From IMG/VR virus record IMGVR_UViG_3300031675_000028, positions 1-22,674 of that record: a DNA stretch of 22,674 nucleotides. One strand, 5' to 3'. This DNA comes from a virus. Below the pieces are notes generated by a model. That model saw only the letters and a program-made list of their open reading frames with translations, was not told where the DNA came from and ran no database searches. Both the position numbers and the translations under genes were made by a program. Shown here piece by piece: positions 13,295-20,913 of the stretch. Positions within the stretch are counted from its first letter, which is position 1, and the number at the start of each line of letters is the position of its first letter.

Positions 13295-15907
13295 TTAGGA
13301 GTACAATACCCATAAATCACCAACCGCTCCATCACCACTTGTAGGTGCAGAAGTAGATTGATGTACATTTCTTACATATGCACCTGCGTTCGAAGCATTA
13401 CTTGTTGTCAATGTTCCAGCTACGATATTTGAACCACTTGCATATTTAGCGTCTAGGAATCCTTGTAAACCATCCACATTTGCAACAGTATGATTGTGTG
13501 AATCATCAGCAACTACTGTTGTGATTGAGAGGTTCCCAGTTCCATCAAATGAACCTGAACCCGATACGTCTCCAGCAACAGCAATTGTTCTTGCAGTTGC
13601 AAGTGCTGTAGCAGTAGCTGCATTACCAGTTGTTGAACCTGAACTACCTGAAGTGTTACCAGTAACATTACCAGTTAAGTTACCAAGAATGGAAGAACTG
13701 AATGTTTTCGTCCCACCGATAGTTTGAGTACCAGTAGTATAAACTCCATTAGTGACTGTTCCTGCGTTACCTGTAGCTGAACCTGCTGTACCTGTTACGT
13801 TACCAGTGACATTACCTGTCAATGCACCTTCAAAAGTAGTTGCAGTCAATGTTTCTGAACCAACAGACCACTTGTCTTCTGATTCATCCCATACGAATGA
13901 TTTAGTTGCACTTCCACCTCTTAATACTGAGAAACCAGTATCTTCTGAAGGTGTTCCTGAAGTGAAGTTTGAATTAAGAACAATGATGTTGTCTGCAAGA
14001 GAAATGGTTTCAGAGTTAACTGTAGTAGTTGTTCCCGAAACGATTAGGTCTCCTGTGACTGTCAATGCATCTGCAACGGTAACGATACCTGTTCCGTTTG
14101 CACTTAGTGTTAAGTTAGTGTCTGTTGATCTTGATTCAATTGCATCTACATCGATTGCAGAAGCAAATGCGATTGCATTACCATCTGTTGATGTAACATT
14201 AGAACCTGCAGTAATTTGCACTGGGCCTTTAAGACCAATCACACCTGAACCAGTTGGGTCTAGGTCTACATCACCTGATCCTGAAGTTTGTACTGTTACA
14301 TTTTGGTTAATGTCTGCAGAAATTGTAATTGTTCCTGAATTATCTGATACTACTTGTTGTCCATTAACATATAATGAACCAGGCCCTACATATACATCTG
14401 ACCACTGTTTCGATGCACTACCTAGTGCGTAAGTGTCATCTGCTGATGGAATAAAATTACCAGTGATTTCTGAGTTTGCAGTTAATGTGACACCTGCGAA
14501 TGAAGGTTTAGATGTGGTTGCGACTGCTTGTCCGATTGAGACTGCTGTTCCTGAAACTCCAACACCTGTTCCTGCTGTCATTGTTGTTATGTTTGCTGAA
14601 CCATCGAATGAAACACCCTGAATTGTTCTTGCAGTTGCTAGTGTCGTTGCTGACCCAGCGTTTCCTGTAGTTGTTCCAGCACTTCCTGATACGTTACCTG
14701 TGACATTACCTGTAAGATCAGATACGATTGCTGATGAGAATGTTTTTACACCAGCGACTGTCTGAGCACCAGTAGTGTAAACACCATTGGTCACTGTCGC
14801 TGCATTACCAGTTGTATTTTGGTTAAGGGTGCCGACTGTAAAGTCTACAGTTCCATCTAGATCATCATATGCAACTGTAATGCCCGATTCTGTATTAGCA
14901 GTGAACATTGCGCCGACTGTATCTTGAACTGTTTCTGATAAGTCAATGTTAGCAGAACCATCAAATGCTACACCATGAATTGTTCTAGGTGTTGCAAGTG
15001 TAGTGGCATCAGCTGCTAATGCAACTGCTATGTTTGCTGAACCATCAAAAGATGTTCCGCCAATTGTTCTTGCTGTTTCAAGTACGGTTGCATCTGCCGC
15101 TGTACCTGTTGTGTCTTGGTTACCAGTTGCGTTAACGCCTGGCAGATTTATACTTGCAGAACCATCAAATGCTACACCACCTATGTTTCTAGGTGTTGTT
15201 AAAGTTGCCGCTGAACCTGTTGTACTTTGGTTAAGTGTACCAACTACAAAATCAAGTGTGTTATCTGAGTCTTCGTAAGTTACTGTGATGCCTGATTCGT
15301 TATTTGAACCAACCATGCCGCCTACTGTATCTGCAACTCTTTCTGCTGTATGGTAAAGGTTAGAACTTCCTTCTGTAACGCTATCTGTTCCAAAGGTTAT
15401 GTCTGCACTACCGTTAAACCCAACACCATTAATTGTTCTAGTTGTTGTTAAAGTTGCCGCTGAACCTGTTGTACTTTGGTTAAGCAGTCCGACTGTAAAG
15501 TCTAGTGTGTTATCAGCATCGTCATATGCAACTGTAATACCTGATTCTGTATTAGTTGTGACCATTGCGCCGACTGTGTCAGCAACGGCCTCAGAAAATA
15601 CTGTTCCAGTATCAAGAGTAAGAGTTACATCACCTGAAGTACCACCGCCTGAAAGACCCGAACCAGCGACAACACTTGATATGTCACCTGTTTCCGCATC
15701 TCTTGTAATTGTAAGTGTTCCAGCAGTGTCATCATAAGATAATGATACACCTGAACCTGCTGTTAGTAAGGTATTAACTTGATCATCGATTGCTTCTTTT
15801 GCAGCTGTTCCAAATGCACCTACGACTAGATCAGCAGATGAATCAACTACTTCTACACCACCAACGGATAAACCATTCTTTACATTAAAATTCTTTTCAC
15901 CTGCCAT
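13295..15907 (-). CDS. Large tail-fibre-like structural protein
   Basis: This 870-residue Thr/Gly/Val/Ser-rich protein is beta-predicted. It is built from repeated modules typical of phage fibres: ESGITVAYDDADNTLDFTVG followed by LNQSTTGSAATLTT and then R.I.GV.FDGSA, repeated several times in the first half. Two copies of a block containing NGVYTTG and GVKTFSS/GTKTFSS lie near residues 385 and 720. A central module TVTGDLIVSGTTTTVNSETI is shared with the 582- and 277-residue proteins in this window. At DNA level, copies near 15195 and 15444 share a ~40-base identical stretch 249 bases (83 codons) apart. The start overlaps the stop of the preceding small gene (TAATG; ribosome site GGGGG). Late expression and composition suggest a virion appendage that may contact the host. 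The gene cannot be matched to a specific T4 gene. Confidence 0.8.
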   Translation of the reverse strand: MAGEKNFNVKNGLSVGGVEVVDSSADLVVGAFGTAAKEAIDDQVNTLLTAGSGVSLSYDDTAGTLTITRDAETGDISSVVAGSGLSGGGTSGDVTLTLDTGTVFSEAVADTVGAMVTTNTESGITVAYDDADNTLDFTVGLLNQSTTGSAATLTTTRTINGVGFNGSADITFGTDSVTEGSSNLYHTAERVADTVGGMVGSNNESGITVTYEDSDNTLDFVVGTLNQSTTGSAATLTTPRNIGGVAFDGSASINLPGVNATGNQDTTGTAADATVLETARTIGGTSFDGSANIAVALAADATTLATPRTIHGVAFDGSANIDLSETVQDTVGAMFTANTESGITVAYDDLDGTVDFTVGTLNQNTTGNAATVTNGVYTTGAQTVAGVKTFSSAIVSDLTGNVTGNVSGSAGTTTGNAGSATTLATARTIQGVSFDGSANITTMTAGTGVGVSGTAVSIGQAVATTSKPSFAGVTLTANSEITGNFIPSADDTYALGSASKQWSDVYVGPGSLYVNGQQVVSDNSGTITISADINQNVTVQTSGSGDVDLDPTGSGVIGLKGPVQITAGSNVTSTDGNAIAFASAIDVDAIESRSTDTNLTLSANGTGIVTVADALTVTGDLIVSGTTTTVNSETISLADNIIVLNSNFTSGTPSEDTGFSVLRGGSATKSFVWDESEDKWSVGSETLTATTFEGALTGNVTGNVTGTAGSATGNAGTVTNGVYTTGTQTIGGTKTFSSSILGNLTGNVTGNTSGSSGSTTGNAATATALATARTIAVAGDVSGSGSFDGTGNLSITTVVADDSHNHTVANVDGLQGFLDAKYASGSNIVAGTLTTSNASNAGAYVRNVHQSTSAPTSGDGAVGDLWVLYS

Positions 15908-16140
15908 TAGATTGTGCCCCCATCAATAGCCGCATTAGCTATAGTTTTTGCTTGACCACTATCTGCAAGATATGTTCCAACTTTTGAATTAGCATAATAA
16001 AGGTTAGTAGAACCTTCTGAAAGATCATCGGAGTCTAGGTTAGTGATTGCCGCCGCCGCCAACTTTCCTGCACTATCGATAACATCTGAAGTTCCCACTT
16101 TAAGACCATATTCGATTACGAATTTGTTTTGAGTTGCCAT
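15907..16140 (-). CDS. Small fibre-associated structural protein (77 residues)
   Basis: The product begins MATQNKFVIEYGLKVGTSDV, resembling the starts of the 277-residue (MATQSKFYADLGIKS) and 870-residue (KNFNVKNGLSVGGVEV) proteins. It contains NLDSDDLSEGSTNLYYAN, a motif common in marine-phage tail-fibre proteins, and ends NAAIDGGTI, close to the DGGTF ends of two other proteins here. It looks like a fibre N-terminal module encoded alone and may be a truncated or split-off fibre gene. The start has ribosome site AGGAT, and the stop overlaps the ATG of the 870-residue gene, so the two products are probably made together and may interact. Confidence 0.7.
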   Translation of the reverse strand: MATQNKFVIEYGLKVGTSDVIDSAGKLAAAAITNLDSDDLSEGSTNLYYANSKVGTYLADSGQAKTIANAAIDGGTI

Positions 16141-16180
16141 TTGATTATATCCTGTGAATGGTAATTAATTTGTTATGTAA

Positions 16181-16188
16181 TTATTTAG
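16181..16188 (-). promoter_or_regulatory. Possible variant late promoter (CTAAATAA)
   Basis: The minus strand reads GACTAAATAATTAC in the 102-base gap upstream of the 77-residue gene. The predicted leader (~35-40 nt) resembles those of the clear TATAAATA promoters at 341 and 13279. Confidence 0.5.
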
Positions 16189-16242
16189 TCATATCAGTTG
16201 TTCCCGACACCACTTCTTATAAAGAATCTGAAAATATTTTGA

Positions 16243-17076
16243 CTAAACTACGAGTTCGATCTTTTTAAATTTAAATACAGTAGAATTTGTAGAGGCTGGA
16301 GTAACCCTGAGCCTTAATGTTCCTATATTTATATCTACAGTGAATGTTGCAAGTGGAGAAGACCCTGTGTGCATCTCTCCATATTGAACATGGTACGCTG
16401 TAGTTCCATTATGTATTGTTTGGATTTCGATAACGTGGTATTCACCCGAAGTCGAATCACTTGCTTGAATTTGGTATTTAGAACTTCTGTATGTCGAAGT
16501 TGACCATGAGTCTAAAGTTGTTTGTGTGGTTGCAGTAGTTGTTAGATTTCCCTCTGTAAGTCCCCCTGCATCATCAAAAGATAACCCACCACTACCATTC
16601 GTTTTAATAAACTGTCCACTTGTTCCATCACTGGTTGGGTAAGTTATAGATGAACCTGTAAGTCCATTGGTTGCAGTCAAGGTAGTTGCAGTTAGATCAC
16701 CAACCGTTAAATCTGCAAGTGCATAGTTTCCACCCGATAAATCTACTGTTGTAGTTGGTTCTGTTTCTAGACCATCAAATAACTTCCATGTTGAGTCACT
16801 TGCGTCCCTGAATAAACCTGTGTATTCTGATACGTCACCTTCACCTGACAGACCATCATTATAGTTTCCATAGAACCCAATGTCAATTAAATCTGCAGAA
16901 GTGTTCCCACTAGCTAGTTCCATCATAGAATCAACAACTGAACTTGTTGTTGAATCAATAATCGTTTGTGAGCCAGTTACAGTTAGGTTTCCACTAACTT
17001 GAAGATTGCCATCAATCTCAGTATGAGTTAGAGATTTGATGCCTAGATCGGCATAGAATTTTGATTGAGTTGCCAT
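16243..17076 (-). CDS. Fibre-like structural protein with shared C-terminal domain (277 residues)
   Basis: The N-terminal part, MATQSKFYADLGIKSLTHTE, leads into the module LQVSGNLTVTGSQTIIDST, then DIGFYGNYNDGLSG and GLFRDASDSTWKLFDGLETE. This arrangement is common in marine T4-like phage structural proteins. The last ~95 residues (YRSSKYQIQASDSTSGEYHV, TIHNGTTAYHVQYGE, LRLRVTPASTNSTVFKF) form a domain shared with the two genes immediately upstream at 17160 and 17583. The role is probably virion decoration or fibre. TATAAATA ends five bases before the ATG and there is no proper Shine-Dalgarno sequence, so the transcript may be leaderless. A terminator lies just upstream, so this gene depends on its own promoter. 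Confidence 0.78.
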   Translation of the reverse strand: MATQSKFYADLGIKSLTHTEIDGNLQVSGNLTVTGSQTIIDSTTSSVVDSMMELASGNTSADLIDIGFYGNYNDGLSGEGDVSEYTGLFRDASDSTWKLFDGLETEPTTTVDLSGGNYALADLTVGDLTATTLTATNGLTGSSITYPTSDGTSGQFIKTNGSGGLSFDDAGGLTEGNLTTTATTQTTLDSWSTSTYRSSKYQIQASDSTSGEYHVIEIQTIHNGTTAYHVQYGEMHTGSSPLATFTVDINIGTLRLRVTPASTNSTVFKFKKIELVV

Positions 17077-17081
17077 AATAC

Positions 17082-17089
17082 TATTTATA
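17082..17089 (-). promoter_or_regulatory. T4-type late promoter abutting a start codon
   Basis: The minus strand reads TATAAATAGTATTATGGCA. T4 late transcripts start about six bases after the octamer, which here is the A of the ATG. The terminator at 17108-17136 isolates the gene from readthrough, so this promoter is probably the main source of its mRNA. Confidence 0.85.
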
Positions 17090-17107
17090 CCCTAAAGAGT
17101 CTCATGT

Positions 17108-17136
17108 AAAAAAAAGGGGACTCGAAAGTCCCCTTT
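17108..17136 (-). terminator. Intrinsic terminator with UUCG loop after the 136-residue gene
   Basis: On the minus strand AAAGGGGACT and AGTCCCCTTT form a 10-bp stem closed by a TTCG tetraloop, followed by a run of T. It is 24 bases beyond the stop at 17160 and just before the next promoter. Confidence 0.95.
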
Positions 17137-17159
17137 AGATTTATAATATATCTGATAAT

Positions 17160-17570
17160 TTACGCTTCAACTAGAGTCCTATCAAATTTAATGATAGTAG
17201 ATGCTGTACTCGCAGGTGTTACCAATAAACGAACATTTGAACCACTGATATCTGCATCTATTGATGCAAGTGTTCCGTCTTTCAATGTTCCGTACGCGGT
17301 TAAAGTTACAACTGAACCATCGTGTACCAACATTATTTCTGTAGAGTGGAAATTAGTCCCCTCTGCCATTGCAATGATGTATCTTGCTGCACGATAATCT
17401 GCTTTCGCAAATGTATCGAGAGAAAATTGTGACACGGATGTTTTAGTCTGCCTTCCGACCTTTTTACTCTTAGAGTTAATATGTTTGGAAGTTGTAATGA
17501 CATCGTTCTCGATATCAAACTGTATTCCACGAATTAACTCTGCTATTTTAAAACTATTTGTCTTAGCCAT
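17160..17570 (-). CDS. Small structural protein with shared C-terminal domain (136 residues)
   Basis: The first ~45 residues are distinct and basic (VITTSKHINSKSKKVGRQTK). The remainder, from about residue 48, is the same domain that ends the neighbours at 16243 and 17583: YRAARYIIAMAEGTNFHSTE, MLVHDGSVVTLTAYG, SNVRLLVTPASTASTIIKFD. This makes it a nearly free-standing copy of that domain, without the fibre-like N-terminal modules. The function is inferred from context to be a virion component. The ribosome site is good (AGGAGA, nine bases before the ATG), 13 bases after the stop of the preceding gene. A terminator follows. Confidence 0.75.
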   Translation of the reverse strand: MAKTNSFKIAELIRGIQFDIENDVITTSKHINSKSKKVGRQTKTSVSQFSLDTFAKADYRAARYIIAMAEGTNFHSTEIMLVHDGSVVTLTAYGTLKDGTLASIDADISGSNVRLLVTPASTASTIIKFDRTLVEA

Positions 17571-17582
17571 TTGTTAATTCTC

Positions 17583-18407
17583 CTATGTTAATCTAATTTG
17601 AAAGGTAGTAAATGTTGTATTTGTATTCGCAGGGGTAACTAACAATCTCATGTTCCCACTGTTCACATCCGAATTGAATGTAAATAATGAGGAAGCAGAG
17701 AATGCATCACCATATTGAACGAAATACGCATTTGTACCGTTATTTATTAATAATACTTCAGCAGCGTGTGTTCCACTTGAATGGGTTGCCATTACGACAT
17801 ATTTAATCGCTTTATTTGCGACTCCATTCGAAGATAACACTTGGTCTGCAGTTGTCGCTGTCAATGCAGAGGTAGTATAATTACCTTGCACTAAGTTTGA
17901 CACTGAAGTTTGCGCTACAACCTGTAAGACATCTCCATCTACGGCATTCGCCTGTAATGTAACTACGGTAGAAGAAGTAGTAACATAATCGTCACCACTT
18001 ACTAATTTAACACCGTTTAGATAAACACCTTCTAAACCAACTGTGTAACTTAAAGTTGCACTGTTGTCATCCGATCCTGAGAATACAGTTTGAGTTGAAC
18101 TCGTAACTGTATAGATGAATGTTGATAATGAGCTTGACGCTGCATCTGCCCATCCAACTGTTCCCGAACCGTTTGTAGAAAGTAATTGTCCATTTGTTCC
18201 ATCACTTGTAGGAAGAGATACCGCTCCATTGATAGTTAGTGAAGATGGATTTGACCCCACCTCAACTATGGCAGCTGAACCGTCATTTTTCTCGGTGTAA
18301 AATCTACCTGAGTAGGTATTTACTGCCAATTCACCTAGTGATAAATCACCTGTGAGTGGCACTGCATTTTGAGTGCTAGACCTTTTGAATTGAATAACTG
18401 TTGCCAT
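17583..18407 (-). CDS. Fibre-like structural protein with shared C-terminal domain (274 residues)
   Basis: The N-terminal MATVIQFKRSSTQNAVPLTG, followed by LSLGELAVNTYSGRFYTEKN, is the common phage fibre opening (IQIKRS...P...L..GELA). Its close relative begins the 582-residue protein just upstream. The middle (LEGVYLNGVKLVSGDDYVTT) resembles fibre segments in many marine phages. The last ~85 residues (IKYVVMATHSSGTHAAEVLL, NNGTNAYFVQYGDAF, MRLLVTPANTNTTF) are the domain shared with the genes at 16243 and 17160. The ribosome site is AGGGG. It lies 15 bases after the 582-residue gene and 12 before the 136-residue gene, within one unit that ends at the 17108-17136 terminator. Confidence 0.78.
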   Translation of the reverse strand: MATVIQFKRSSTQNAVPLTGDLSLGELAVNTYSGRFYTEKNDGSAAIVEVGSNPSSLTINGAVSLPTSDGTNGQLLSTNGSGTVGWADAASSSLSTFIYTVTSSTQTVFSGSDDNSATLSYTVGLEGVYLNGVKLVSGDDYVTTSSTVVTLQANAVDGDVLQVVAQTSVSNLVQGNYTTSALTATTADQVLSSNGVANKAIKYVVMATHSSGTHAAEVLLINNGTNAYFVQYGDAFSASSLFTFNSDVNSGNMRLLVTPANTNTTFTTFQIRLT

Positions 18408-18422
18408 GTTATGCCCCTATAA

Positions 18423-20171
18423 TTAGAACGTACCGCCGTCTATTGCTGTTAATGAGACCGCACCTGATGCTACTGTAAAGTTAGCAGCTGCAAATGAAGC
18501 TATTCCTTTTACTGTAGCAGTTGAGTCTTTAATTGACACTGCACCCGATGTAACATCGAATATTGCAGTTGCAAATGAAGCTATACCTTTGTTAGACACT
18601 GTTGCATCTTCTGCTGCGATAGTAATACTACCTGAAGCATTAGTTACATCAATACCTTCACCAGCTGTTACTGTCCCAGCTGCAAAGTCAGAACCAGTAC
18701 CAATCATTAACTGGCCAGCTGTTGGAGCTGAACCGTCTAGAGAAGTAATTGAACCTGAAAGTGCTAAACCTGAAGCTTCTACTGCACCAAAGGTTGCAGC
18801 CATAGCTGTACCTGAGAATACTGAAGAGGAATCTGTTGCACTAGAAAGAGCTACGAACTTACCACTTGAGTCGTCCATACCGAAGAAACCAACTTTCGCA
18901 GTTCCATCGTTATATTCAAACTTAATACCACGGTCTAAGTTGTCATCTGAAGCATCTGAACCAATTTGAAAAACTGGGTCTGCAATAGAGACTGTAGTAG
19001 AGTTTACTGTAGTAGTAGTTCCGTTGACTGCTAAGTCACCTGTAACTGTCAAGTTACCTGAAGTTGTCAAAGTAGCTGTAGTAATATCGTCTGATATTAA
19101 GTTACCTGAAACTGTCAAGTTATTTGCAATTGTTACGTTTGAAGGAAGACCAACTGTTAGAGTTTGTCCTGACATTGCTGTATCAACTTCGTTTGCTGTA
19201 CCAGCAATTGTAAGTGATTGTGCGTCAAAGTTAACTGTACCTGATCCACTGTCACCTGCTACTGTTAGATCATCATCAACATCAATTGCAGAAACATAAT
19301 CGTATACTGCTTTAGTTGTTGGGAATGTAACATCAGATGTTGAGTTGCCTGCAACTGTTTCAGTTGCATTAACTACCGCTGCACCGTCTACGGAAGCAAA
19401 TACTACCGCGTTGGATGCTAAGGCAGCTGCATCAACAGCGTCTGCTGCAAAGTGAGCTGTGTCTATTGAACCATCAACATACTGATCTGAGTCAACTGAA
19501 TTTGCACTCATGTGTGCAAGATCAATCGAACCATCTACATAATGTTCTGAGTTAATAGAATCGTCTGCAATATTAGTTCCGTCTGCTACGTCTGCGCCAA
19601 GAGTAAATACTCCAAGGTCGGACATAGTAACATCACCTGATACTGCTTTGTTTATCCACTTAGAAGTTGCAGTGTCATACACACTTAGGTCTGCATCTGC
19701 AAGGCCTGAATAAGTTGTGTCAGAAGCACCTGCGACTGTGGATGTTGTTGATATAAAGCTTAAGACTCCTGCACCACTAGTACCAAGTACTTGGTTTGCA
19801 GAACCATCAGCTGAGGGGAGTTCGAATGTTAAAGATGAACCTAGTGTATTGGGTGATTTCAATGCAACGAAATTAGTTCCGTTGTCTGAATCTTCCATAA
19901 ACTTAACACTACCACCAGTAGTTGCACCATTACCGACTAATAAGTCAGCAGGAGTTGCACTTGAACCACCTAAGATATCAGTATAATACTTACCACCAAT
20001 CGCATGGATTAGGGGTGTAGAGTTATCTGAATCTACGGATTCAATGTAAAGTTTTGCACTAGCACCTGAATTCGATCTATCTTGTACATATGCCAATTCA
20101 CCTTCACTAAGATTAGTAGTAGAAGGAGCACTGGAACCTGTACTTCTTTTGATTTGAATTACTGTTGCCAT
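18423..20171 (-). CDS. Fibre-like structural protein ending in DGGTF (582 residues)
   Basis: The protein starts MATVIQIKRSTGSSAPSTTN and continues LSEGELAYVQDRSNSGASAK, a typical phage fibre N-terminus. Near the middle are repeats of SEHYVDGSIDLAHMSANSVD and related phrases, then LTVTGDLAVNGTTTTVNSTT, then DRGIKFEYNDGTAKVGFFGM, a module order shared with the 870- and 277-residue proteins. The C-terminal region has tandem copies of KGIASFA..F.V.SGAVS and ends TAIDGGTF. The composition (Ala, Ser, Thr, Asp, Val) fits a beta-rich trimeric fibre. The exact T4 counterpart is not clear. The ribosome site is AGGAAA, and a 145-base intergenic region lies upstream. Confidence 0.8.
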   Translation of the reverse strand: MATVIQIKRSTGSSAPSTTNLSEGELAYVQDRSNSGASAKLYIESVDSDNSTPLIHAIGGKYYTDILGGSSATPADLLVGNGATTGGSVKFMEDSDNGTNFVALKSPNTLGSSLTFELPSADGSANQVLGTSGAGVLSFISTTSTVAGASDTTYSGLADADLSVYDTATSKWINKAVSGDVTMSDLGVFTLGADVADGTNIADDSINSEHYVDGSIDLAHMSANSVDSDQYVDGSIDTAHFAADAVDAAALASNAVVFASVDGAAVVNATETVAGNSTSDVTFPTTKAVYDYVSAIDVDDDLTVAGDSGSGTVNFDAQSLTIAGTANEVDTAMSGQTLTVGLPSNVTIANNLTVSGNLISDDITTATLTTSGNLTVTGDLAVNGTTTTVNSTTVSIADPVFQIGSDASDDNLDRGIKFEYNDGTAKVGFFGMDDSSGKFVALSSATDSSSVFSGTAMAATFGAVEASGLALSGSITSLDGSAPTAGQLMIGTGSDFAAGTVTAGEGIDVTNASGSITIAAEDATVSNKGIASFATAIFDVTSGAVSIKDSTATVKGIASFAAANFTVASGAVSLTAIDGGTF

Positions 20172-20304
20172 TTTTATATTTCCTATAAAATTTGATTTAT
20201 TTAATTATGACCTGTCACTGTCGAGGCCGTGATTGCATAATATATACTGTCCACTCACAATGTGGGTCGTTGTCTCACTGGTTGACAACCTTGATTTGAT
20301 ATAG

Positions 20305-20312
20305 TTATTTAG
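20305..20312 (-). promoter_or_regulatory. Possible variant late promoter (CTAAATAA)
   Basis: The minus strand reads TTTACTAAATAACTATATC at the start of the 145-base gap (20172-20316) between the 79-residue and 582-residue genes. The leader would be about 125 nt, longer than at the other promoters. Apart from this element and a short inverted repeat (GGTTGNCAACC type, near 20280-20290), I see nothing definite in the gap. Confidence 0.4.
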
Positions 20313-20316
20313 TAAA

Positions 20317-20556
20317 CTAGAATGTTCCACCGTCAAGTGTGGTAGTTGTTACCCACTTATCTGTCGCTGCATCATATGAAAGAAGACCGTCATCGCTCTC
20401 CGTCACGTTTACATCTGCAAGTTCATTGATTGATCTTGCTGAAATATTTGTGTCACCACTTGTCCCAATAGCTACTTGTTTCGCACGAATTGCTCCGGCC
20501 CCAACAATGCTACCACCAATTGTGGCTACTCTACTTAATGTTCCTTTAATTGCCAT
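20317..20556 (-). CDS. Small structural protein ending in DGGTF (79 residues)
   Basis: The product begins MAIKGTLSRVATIGGSIVGA and has INELADVNVTESDDGLLSYD followed by KWVTTTTLDGGTF. The phrase L.DVnvt...dG.L.YD..t.kW is widespread in phage fibre-like proteins, and the final DGGTF is shared with the 582-residue protein. It resembles a single fibre module encoded as its own gene. The ribosome site is GAGG. It starts seven bases after the stop of the Ig-like gene and is probably co-transcribed from the promoter at 20908-20901. The function is not established. Confidence 0.7.
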   Translation of the reverse strand: MAIKGTLSRVATIGGSIVGAGAIRAKQVAIGTSGDTNISARSINELADVNVTESDDGLLSYDAATDKWVTTTTLDGGTF

Positions 20557-20562
20557 ATTGAA

Positions 20563-20895
20563 TTACCTCGTTACGCCAGGCGTTACAATTACCTGACCTT
20601 CCACTACTCTTGTAGTTGTTCCACCACCACTCGTTACGTTTAAGTCATATACATAACGTCCTGCTTCAATAGCAGCTGTTTGTGTATCCGTTAGAGTTAA
20701 AGTTACCTGACCCGCAGCTGCATTAATTGAATTCGAAAAGGTCTTAGATATACTAGAAGAACTATAAGTTTTTCTTATTTGTGCCGCTGCAGTATAACCA
20801 GTGAGACTCAATACATTTCCGTCTGCATCAGATACATCTACAGTAATACTGAAGTCCGCACCTTGATCTATGAATATGTTTGCAATGATTGCCAT
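20563..20895 (-). CDS. Ig-like / BppU-N-like structural protein (110 residues)
   Basis: This is a compact beta-rich protein: IFIDQGADFSITVDVSDADG, SLTGYTAAAQIRKTYSSSS, GQVTLTLTDTQTAAIEAGRY, VYDLNV and RVVEGQVIVTPGV. The pattern of a modified polar strand, DADGNVLSLTGYTA.AQIRK, then aGrYvYDl.v, resembles the N-terminal beta-sandwich of phage baseplate-upper-type proteins and is common as a single-domain protein in marine T4-like phages. The assignment to that fold is inference. TATAAATA lies five bases before the ATG. An AAGGTGG about 13 bases upstream might serve readthrough mRNA but is too distant to be optimal. Confidence 0.72.
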   Translation of the reverse strand: MAIIANIFIDQGADFSITVDVSDADGNVLSLTGYTAAAQIRKTYSSSSISKTFSNSINAAAGQVTLTLTDTQTAAIEAGRYVYDLNVTSGGGTTTRVVEGQVIVTPGVTR

Positions 20896-20900
20896 AATAC

Positions 20901-20908
20901 TATTTATA
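20901..20908 (-). promoter_or_regulatory. T4-type late promoter abutting a start codon
   Basis: The minus strand reads TATAAATAGTATTATGGCA, identical over these 19 bases to the element at 17089-17082. The predicted first transcribed base is at the ATG of the Ig-like protein gene. Confidence 0.83.
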
Positions 20909-20913
20909 CCACC

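Noticed and set aside
13752-14432. Plus-strand open frame of 226 codons opposite the 870-residue fibre gene
   Set aside because: It is a shadow of Thr/Gly/Val-rich codons. The minus-strand frame has fibre motifs, a ribosome site and overlap with its neighbour.
20273-20292. Small inverted repeat (GGTTG/CAACC) as a terminator
   Set aside because: The stem is five base pairs with a single-base loop and no T run on either strand.
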